Part shown: positions 32,460-37,520 of the stretch, in pieces
Layout: the number at the start of each line of letters is the position of its first letter
Numbering within the stretch: the stretch's first letter is position 1
Source of the DNA: an uncultured Muribaculaceae bacterium
Lineage (GTDB): Bacteria; Bacteroidota; Bacteroidia; Bacteroidales; Muribaculaceae
NCBI GenBank assembly: GCA_947629175.1
Contig: CANRCT010000031.1
Span: forward strand, 1 to 37,520
Direction of reading: 5' to 3'
Length of the DNA: 37,520 bases
The notes under the pieces: generated by a model
The model's database searches: none
What the model was told of the DNA's origin: nothing
The model's input: only the letters and a program-made list of their open reading frames with translations
Program-made: the position numbers and the translations under genes

Positions 32460-33848
32460 TCAGAACTCGGCGTTGTTGGGCGTGCGGGGGAAGGGGATGA
32501 CGTCGCGGATGTTGGTCATGCCGGTGACGAAGAGCACCAGACGTTCGAATCCGAGACCGAATCCGGCGTGGGGCACTGTACCGTAGCGGCGCGTGTCGAG
32601 ATACCACCACATGTCCTTCATCGGTATGTGGAGCTCCTCGATGCGCTGCAGCAGCTTGTCGTAGGATGCCTCGCGCTCCGATCCGCCAATGATCTCGCCG
32701 ATCTTCGGGAAGAGCACGTCCATGGCGCGCACGGTGCGGCCGTCGTCGTTGAGCTTCATGTAGAAGGCCTTGATCTCCTTGGGGTAGTCGGTCAGTATGA
32801 CCGGGCATTTGAAGTGCTCCTCCACGAGGTAGCGCTCGTGCTCGCTCTGAAGGTCGATGCCCCAGGATACGGGGAACTCGAACTTGTGGCCCGACTCCTG
32901 GAGGATCTTCACGCCCTCGGTGTAGGTCAGGCGCACGAACTGCGAGCCGACGATCGAGCGCAGACGCTCTTCGAGCTCGGGATCATACATCTGGCTCAGG
33001 AAGGCGATATCGTCCTTGCAGCGGTCGAGGGCGTAGGAGATGCAGTATTTGATGAAGTCCTCGGCCAGATCCATATTGTCGGCGATGTCGATGAAGGCCA
33101 CCTCGGGCTCGATCATCCAGAATTCCGACAGATGGCGCGGAGTGTTGGAGTTCTCGGCGCGGAATGTCGGTCCGAACGTGTAGATCGCTCCGAGAGCCGT
33201 GGCTCCGAGCTCGCCTTCGAGCTGGCCGCTGACGGTGAGCGCCGTCGGCTTGCCGAAGAAGTCGGCGGTATAGTCTACGCGTCCCTCCTCGTCGCGCGGC
33301 GGATTGGCGATGTCGAGCGTCGTCACCTGGAACATCGCTCCCGCGCCCTCGCAGTCGGAGGCCGTGATGAGCGGCGTGTTGAGGTAGTAGAAGCCGCGCT
33401 CCTGGAAGAACTTGTGGATGGCGAAGGCGAGGGCCGAGCGTATGCGCAGCACGGCGCCGAACGTGTTGGTGCGCGGGCGCAGATGGGCTATCTCGCGCAG
33501 GAATTCGAGCGAGTGGCCCTTTTTCTGCAGCGGATAGGTGGCGGGGTCGGCGGTGCCGAACACTTCGAGCGTCTGCGCCTGTATCTCGCAGCTCTGGCCG
33601 CGGCCCTGCGACTCCACCAGCAGGCCTTTCACGTGGATGGCCGAGCCGGTGGTGACGGGGCGCAGATCGTCGTCGGAGAAGAGAGTCATGTCGAAGACAA
33701 TCTGCACAGAGCGTATGGTGGAGCCGTCGTTGAGGGCCACGAACTGCACGTGCTTGTTGCCTCGGCGCGTGCGCACCCAGCCCATCACGTCGACCTCCTT
33801 GCCGATCATTCCGGGGGCGTAGAGGTCGGTTATCTTGATGCGTTTCAT
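32460..33848 (-). CDS. asnS: Asparaginyl-tRNA synthetase
   Basis: The 462-residue class II enzyme charges tRNA-Asn with asparagine. It has the N-terminal OB-fold anticodon-binding domain (about 1-110, [25 protein letters not shown]) and the class II core with motif 2 [21 protein letters not shown] and motif 3 GFGLGFERL near the C-terminus. The frame extends 22 codons upstream, but the AsnS N-terminus ([10 protein letters not shown]) fixes the start at 33848. The preceding RsuA-type gene ends 58 bases upstream on the same strand; I see no promoter between, so they are likely co-transcribed. Confidence 0.98.
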   Translation of the reverse strand: MKRIKITDLYAPGMIGKEVDVMGWVRTRRGNKHVQFVALNDGSTIRSVQIVFDMTLFSDDDLRPVTTGSAIHVKGLLVESQGRGQSCEIQAQTLEVFGTADPATYPLQKKGHSLEFLREIAHLRPRTNTFGAVLRIRSALAFAIHKFFQERGFYYLNTPLITASDCEGAGAMFQVTTLDIANPPRDEEGRVDYTADFFGKPTALTVSGQLEGELGATALGAIYTFGPTFRAENSNTPRHLSEFWMIEPEVAFIDIADNMDLAEDFIKYCISYALDRCKDDIAFLSQMYDPELEERLRSIVGSQFVRLTYTEGVKILQESGHKFEFPVSWGIDLQSEHERYLVEEHFKCPVILTDYPKEIKAFYMKLNDDGRTVRAMDVLFPKIGEIIGGSEREASYDKLLQRIEELHIPMKDMWWYLDTRRYGTVPHAGFGLGFERLVLFVTGMTNIRDVIPFPRTPNNAEF

Positions 33849-33906
33849 TTGTGTTTCTTCGCTTGATGTGATGTTGTAGAGCGGATCGGTGTCTAATCCG
33901 CGAGGT

Positions 33907-35364
33907 TTATTCAAACGAGCCCATCTTCAGGAAGTTGACCTCCTCCTGTGTCAGGTAGCGCCAGCGTCCGCGCGGCAGGTTCTTCTTGGTCAGTCCGGCG
34001 AAATACACGCGGTCGAGCTTCGTGACGTGGTAGCCGAGGCTCTCGAAGATCCGGCGCACGATGCGGTTGCGGCCCGAGTGGATCTCGATGCCGGCCTGGT
34101 TGCGGTCGGTCTCGGTGGCGTAGGAGATGGCGTCGGCGTGGATGGGACCGTCGTCGAGCTCGATGCCGTCGGCTATGCGCTGCATGTCGTCCTCGGAGAT
34201 GTCCTTGTCGGTCCACACGTGGTAGATCTTCTTCTTGACATATTTCGGGTGGGTGAGCTTCGAGGCGAGGTCGCCGTCGTTGGTGAGCAGGAGCACGCCG
34301 GTGGTGTTGCGGTCGAGGCGGCCTACCGGGTAGATGCGTTCCTCGCATGCGCCCTTGACGATATCCATCACTGTCAGACGTCCGTTGGGATCGTCAGATG
34401 TCGTGACGCAGTCCTTCGGCTTGTTGAGAAGGATGTAGCACTTGTGCTCCAGGGTCACCACCTTGCCGTCGTATTCCACAGTGTCGGAGTGGGTGATCTT
34501 GGTGCCGAGCTCGGTGACGACGTTGCCGTTGACCTTCACCAGACCCTTCTGGATGAATTCGTCGGCCTCGCGGCGCGAGCATATTCCGGCGTTGGCCATG
34601 AATTTGTTGAGACGTATCTGCTCATCGGGATCGGGCAGCGGCATCTCGTATTCCACGCGCTTGGGACGCGGAACGAAGCTCTTGCCACCGCGCGGCATTC
34701 CGAACTGGTTGTGGCGCGGCTGACGCTGCTGGTATCCGCCCTGATTCTGGCGGTATCCTCCCTGCTGGCGCTGCTGATATCCCCCCTGACGGTTCTGGCT
34801 CTGATATCCGCCCTGCTGCTGACGGTATCCTCCCTGCTGACGCTGCTGATATCCGCCCTGCTGCTGACGGTATCCTCCCTGCTGGCGCTGCTGGTATCCG
34901 CCCTGATTCTGGCGGTATCCTCCCTGCTGCTGACGGGGCTGATAGCCTCCCTGCTGCTGACGGTAACCTCCCTGCTGATAGCGCGGACGATATCCGGTGG
35001 CAGGCTGCTGCTCGCCGGTTGCCTCGCCTGCGGCTCCTGTCGTCTCGGCAGAGGCGTCGGTCTCGGGAGTGTTGTATCTGTTACGGTATCCTCCCTGATT
35101 GTAACGGGGCTGATATCCGCCCTGCTGGCGATATCCGCCCTGATTGTAGCGCGGCTGATATCCTCCCTGATTGTAACGGGGCTGGTATCCGCCCTGCTGG
35201 CGCGGACGGTAGCCTGCAGGCCCCTGCTGGTATTCGGGATTGGGCTGCTCGGGGGTTGAATCTGCCGTAAAGTTGGCACGGGGTTCGGTCGACATGTCGC
35301 TGACGGCCGGACGGCTTTCGCCGATGCGGGGGCGTTTTGTCTTCTTGTCGTTGTTGTTGTCCAT
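33907..35364 (-). CDS. RsuA-family rRNA pseudouridine synthase with QGGY-repeat N-terminus
   Basis: A 485-residue enzyme. Residues about 248-300 form an S4 RNA-binding domain ([20 protein letters not shown]); about 308-475 the RluB/RsuA catalytic domain with [20 protein letters not shown] (Asp351). These enzymes make pseudouridine in 16S or 23S rRNA; the form fits RluB/RluF more than RsuA. What is odd is the first 225 residues: 16 GGY units embedded in Gln-, Arg- and Asn-rich sequence, interrupted by an acidic Ala/Glu/Thr stretch (100-118). Normal family members are about 240-300 residues. The tail behaves like an RG/RGG and prion-like low-complexity region. asnS follows in the same operon. 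It has its own promoter at 35543-35573. Confidence 0.92.
   Translation of the reverse strand: MDNNNDKKTKRPRIGESRPAVSDMSTEPRANFTADSTPEQPNPEYQQGPAGYRPRQQGGYQPRYNQGGYQPRYNQGGYRQQGGYQPRYNQGGYRNRYNTPETDASAETTGAAGEATGEQQPATGYRPRYQQGGYRQQQGGYQPRQQQGGYRQNQGGYQQRQQGGYRQQQGGYQQRQQGGYRQQQGGYQSQNRQGGYQQRQQGGYRQNQGGYQQRQPRHNQFGMPRGGKSFVPRPKRVEYEMPLPDPDEQIRLNKFMANAGICSRREADEFIQKGLVKVNGNVVTELGTKITHSDTVEYDGKVVTLEHKCYILLNKPKDCVTTSDDPNGRLTVMDIVKGACEERIYPVGRLDRNTTGVLLLTNDGDLASKLTHPKYVKKKIYHVWTDKDISEDDMQRIADGIELDDGPIHADAISYATETDRNQAGIEIHSGRNRIVRRIFESLGYHVTKLDRVYFAGLTKKNLPRGRWRYLTQEEVNFLKMGSFE
34720..35199 (-). repeat. Tandem QGGY-coding repeats
   Basis: About 480 bases encoding 16 GGY units at irregular 5- to 9-codon spacing (plus a non-repeat gap encoding residues 96-123). 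Many DNA copies are near-identical (TGACGGTATCCTCCCTGCTG-type units on the plus strand), so length can vary by slippage or recombination. Confidence 0.85.
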
Positions 35365-35542
35365 GATGAGTTTGTAGCTTGAGATGAAATGTTATTGATG
35401 CCTCGCGGCGGTTTATGAATTTGAGTTTTCTAACGCAATTCTATGTTTTGACGTTGTATAAGTTTAGATCATATTCTTGTCAACCGGCTGGGTCTGATGC
35501 ATGTTTTCGACCCGGCACCCGGTCAGAGAGCTTATTCAGGTG

Positions 35543-35573
35543 CAAATTTAGTGTTTTTTTTAATCTATAACAA
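35543..35573 (-). promoter_or_regulatory. Promoter of the RsuA-type gene/asnS operon
   Basis: On the minus strand: TTG (35573-35571), exactly 20 bases, TAAATTTG (35550-35543). Both boxes match the Bacteroidetes consensus. It leaves a leader of about 170 nt. Confidence 0.65.
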
Positions 35574-35692
35574 AAAAAATGACGATTTGATGGCGACTGA
35601 CTCCAAACTGGCTTCACTCCGCATATTTGGCAAAAAAATCACAACGCACCGTAATAATAAATAACCATAGGGCTGAAATGCCCGTTTGGCAG

Positions 35693-35700
35693 TAATTTTG
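35693..35700 (+). promoter_or_regulatory. -7 box of the fimbrillin gene
   Basis: TAATTTTG is a full TAnnTTTG match 90 bases before the start codon. No TTG is seen at the ideal upstream position. Confidence 0.55.
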
Positions 35701-35790
35701 CACTCTCATTTACGGTGGATTGCCATAAGTTGAAAAAACACGCGCAAACCGAATTCATACAATTTTAATATTAAGACACACAACCAAACT

Positions 35791-37476
35791 ATGAAAAAAA
35801 CTGTGAATACATTACGACACATGGCGCTCGCCATGACGGCCGCCCTCATGGCCGCCGCGTGCGCCGACGAGACTCCGATGCCCGACGGGGGAGCCGGCGA
35901 GGGGCAGCCGGATGAGCAGGGGGTCTACATGACCGTCAACATCGAGATGCCCAACTCGAAGTACTCCCGTTCGACAACCAATCCCGACGGCAGCGGCGAC
36001 ATCAGCTCCGACGGTACGGAAGTGGGCACCGACGCCGAGAACGCCGTGCAGCGGGTGCTGATAGTGCTCACTGACCGCAACAACAACTACATCACCTACG
36101 GCTATGTAAACCGCGCCGACGAGATCGCCGGAAACGGGGCCGACCGCACCGTCACCGCATCGTTCAACAAGTCGGCCCTGCTCAATTACTACGAGAAGCA
36201 TGCCACCGGCAACGCCGAGGAGCGACGCATGACCAACATCTACGCCGTCATCAACTTCCCCAACTGGGGGCGACCGGGCGAGGGCAAGAACCTCATCGAG
36301 CTTCTCGACGAGGAGGTGGCCGGTCAGCCGGCTAAGGTGATCGACCGCCATTATGCGCTCGACACGAAAGTGAGCGACGGAGTGGAGCACGCATGGGTGT
36401 GGCGCGACAACAATTTCCTCATGACCAACTCGGCCATGGCCACCGCCCACCTGCCGTCGCTCGACGACCTCAACACAGGCCGCTACAATACCCGCGGCGA
36501 TGCCTACAACCTGACGCCCGACCCGATCACGGTGGAGCGCAGCGTGGCCCGCATCGACTATAAGGCCGGCGGCAAGCCCGAGACCTCAGGGGGCAAGACC
36601 CGCTACTTCTACGATCTGCAGCGTATCTCCGACGACGAGAATTCCCCTGTAGGCTTCCGCGGAGAGATCACCCGCCTGGGCATGGTCAACCTCAGCAAGA
36701 ACTTCCATTATTTCCGCCGTGTGGCTCCCGGCCGCGCCGACGCAGCCACGATCGCCGACCTCTCGGCCATCAGTCTGCTTGGCCGAGAGCACTCCACCAA
36801 CTACGTGATCGACACCGACGCCGAGCGCAAGTCGGGCACCATGGCCGGACTGGAGCAGAACTTCTTCTATCCCCTTGTCAAGGAGTATCAGGCCGACGGC
36901 GTGGGGCTCCTCGATCCTACCACATGGTATAAACAGGATATCGACGAAGTGCTTGCCGGACACGCCGACAACTGGGGCAACCGTGAGTATCACCGCTGGC
37001 GCTACGTGTCGGAGAATACCATTCCCGAGGTGTCGCACCAGAAAAACGGCATATCCACCGGACTGATCTTCAAGATCGGACTTTCGGCCACCGAGGCCCT
37101 CCGCGACGTGATGCCCGGCGCATATGCCGCTCTCACCCGCACGTGGACCGTCAGCGACATGAACCAGGCCCCCGTCATCTACGCCTACGGCAACAAGATC
37201 TACGGCACCCGCGAGGACATATCCAGATATTTCGGAAGCTTCACCACTCCTGAGCAGCAGGCTGAGCTTCGCGAGATGCCGGTGTTCCAGGCGTTCATGG
37301 CCTGCACCGCCAATCCGTCGGCCACCGACCGCGACAATCTGCTGACATTCGACACCGACGGATCCTCCAAGGCCGTCAGCCTCGGATTCACCCGTCTGCG
37401 CTGTCTCAACCACACCGACGCACCCGGATACTATATGTATTACTACTACTGGTGCGATAAAATCGCGTTAGTTTAG
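35791..37476 (+). CDS. Mfa1-type fimbrillin lipoprotein, C-terminus apparently truncated
   Basis: A 561-residue lipoprotein precursor (lipobox MAAAC, Cys24) of the type V (FimA/Mfa1) fimbrial family, which is lipidated, cleaved after an N-terminal Arg by a surface protease and polymerised by strand donation. Arg61 in KYSRSTT is a candidate processing site (inference). The AENAVQRVLIVLTD, TNIYAVINFP and ERSVARIDYKA strands fit the fimbrillin N-terminal domain, and FFYPLVKEYQ plus the tyrosine cluster YYMYYYYW fit the C-terminal domain. In Mfa1 proteins this Tyr-Trp motif is usually followed by about 40-50 residues that include the last strands; here the frame ends seven residues later (CDKIALV). 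So the 3' end appears lost or replaced. Confidence 0.85.
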   Translation: MKKTVNTLRHMALAMTAALMAAACADETPMPDGGAGEGQPDEQGVYMTVNIEMPNSKYSRSTTNPDGSGDISSDGTEVGTDAENAVQRVLIVLTDRNNNYITYGYVNRADEIAGNGADRTVTASFNKSALLNYYEKHATGNAEERRMTNIYAVINFPNWGRPGEGKNLIELLDEEVAGQPAKVIDRHYALDTKVSDGVEHAWVWRDNNFLMTNSAMATAHLPSLDDLNTGRYNTRGDAYNLTPDPITVERSVARIDYKAGGKPETSGGKTRYFYDLQRISDDENSPVGFRGEITRLGMVNLSKNFHYFRRVAPGRADAATIADLSAISLLGREHSTNYVIDTDAERKSGTMAGLEQNFFYPLVKEYQADGVGLLDPTTWYKQDIDEVLAGHADNWGNREYHRWRYVSENTIPEVSHQKNGISTGLIFKIGLSATEALRDVMPGAYAALTRTWTVSDMNQAPVIYAYGNKIYGTREDISRYFGSFTTPEQQAELREMPVFQAFMACTANPSATDRDNLLTFDTDGSSKAVSLGFTRLRCLNHTDAPGYYMYYYYWCDKIALV

Positions 37477-37520
37477 AAATCATCAAATAAAGAGAGTTCT
37501 TTGACATTTTGATTTGAATT
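37450..37520. mobile_element. Possible left end of an insertion element disrupting the fimbrillin gene
   Basis: Homology to fimbrillins stops at the Tyr-Trp cluster near 37455. The following AT-rich sequence includes the small palindrome GCGAT-AAA-ATCGC and a TTCTTTGACA string of the sort found ahead of genes in Bacteroidales. The window ends before any transposase can be seen, so this is a guess from the break in homology and composition. Confidence 0.3.

Larger units (their letters stand above)
35365..35790. other. Divergent intergenic region between the pseudouridine synthase and fimbrillin genes
   Basis: This AT-rich region holds both promoters (35543-35573 minus, 35693-35700 plus), which implies long 5' leaders: about 170 nt for the synthase and 84 nt for the fimbrillin gene. 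A small GGGC/GCCC inverted repeat precedes the plus-strand -7 box. I see no gene. Confidence 0.7.

Noticed and set aside
32442-33866. 474-residue open frame antisense to asnS
   Set aside because: Antisense shadow of a clear AsnS gene.
34720-35199. CRISPR array
   Set aside because: The repeats are in frame within a coding gene and lack uniform repeat and spacer lengths.
33889-35259. 456-residue plus-strand frame with apparent membrane-like Leu/Ile/Ser repeats
   Set aside because: The hydrophobic repeats are the reverse complement of the QGGY repeats of the pseudouridine synthase.

Overview
This 37.5 kb window looks like the chromosome of a Bacteroidales bacterium, most likely a GC-rich gut lineage such as Muribaculaceae (inference, no search run). 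The supporting evidence is as follows. Promoters have the Bacteroidetes form, a -7 box TAnnTTTG, sometimes with TTG/TTTG about 20 bases upstream. Starts lack Shine-Dalgarno sequences. The gene families include an Mfa1-type fimbrillin, a DUF5723 outer-membrane protein, an OMP_b-brl TonB-receptor-like barrel, GH20 lipoproteins, and type B L31. Most genes are GC-rich housekeeping genes.

Layout. 1-757: non-coding, with GC-rich inverted repeats and then AT-rich DNA with a G8 tract. 758-3416: a two-gene envelope operon (long coiled-coil lipoprotein plus small beta-barrel protein). 3435-4936: a two-gene signalling cassette (STAS-like/HATPase protein plus a DUF4325 STAS-like protein) with its own promoter, bracketed by an exact 53-bp direct repeat. 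5248-7422: dnaK and a 58-aa winged-helix protein. 7502-9407: an accessory stretch with an AT-rich two-TM protein and a zeta-type toxin gene with a small overlapping partner. 9473-15098 (minus): a GH20 hexosaminidase lipoprotein and a lipoprotein/DUF5723 operon. 15343-18447: DUF4332 protein, RluA-type pseudouridine synthase, and convergent nlpC/P60-metA. 18671-20796: htrA-ruvA. 20964-22794: rpmE, ogt and a DUF418 membrane-protein gene broken by an internal deletion and frameshift. 22922-24550: an S41 peptidase. 24732-28436 (minus): acyl-CoA ligase, prfB, plsC. 28568-32292 (minus): TonB-receptor-like barrel and MarC. 32460-35364 (minus): an RsuA-type pseudouridine synthase with a QGGY-repeat N-terminus, then asnS. 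35791-37476: a fimbrillin whose C-terminus looks cut off close to the window end.

The best candidate for an undescribed system is the 3435-4936 cassette: an ATPase/STAS-like pair resembling partner-switching regulators, precisely flanked by long direct repeats and next to a perfect 34-nt REP-like palindrome. Other points of interest are two genes (prfB and the NlpC/P60 gene) whose -7 boxes end exactly 5 nt before the start codon (predicted leaderless mRNAs), a prfB without the programmed frameshift, a prion-like RNA-modifying enzyme, a homopolymeric tract in the leader of the receptor gene, the DUF418 deletion, and the truncated fimbrillin.
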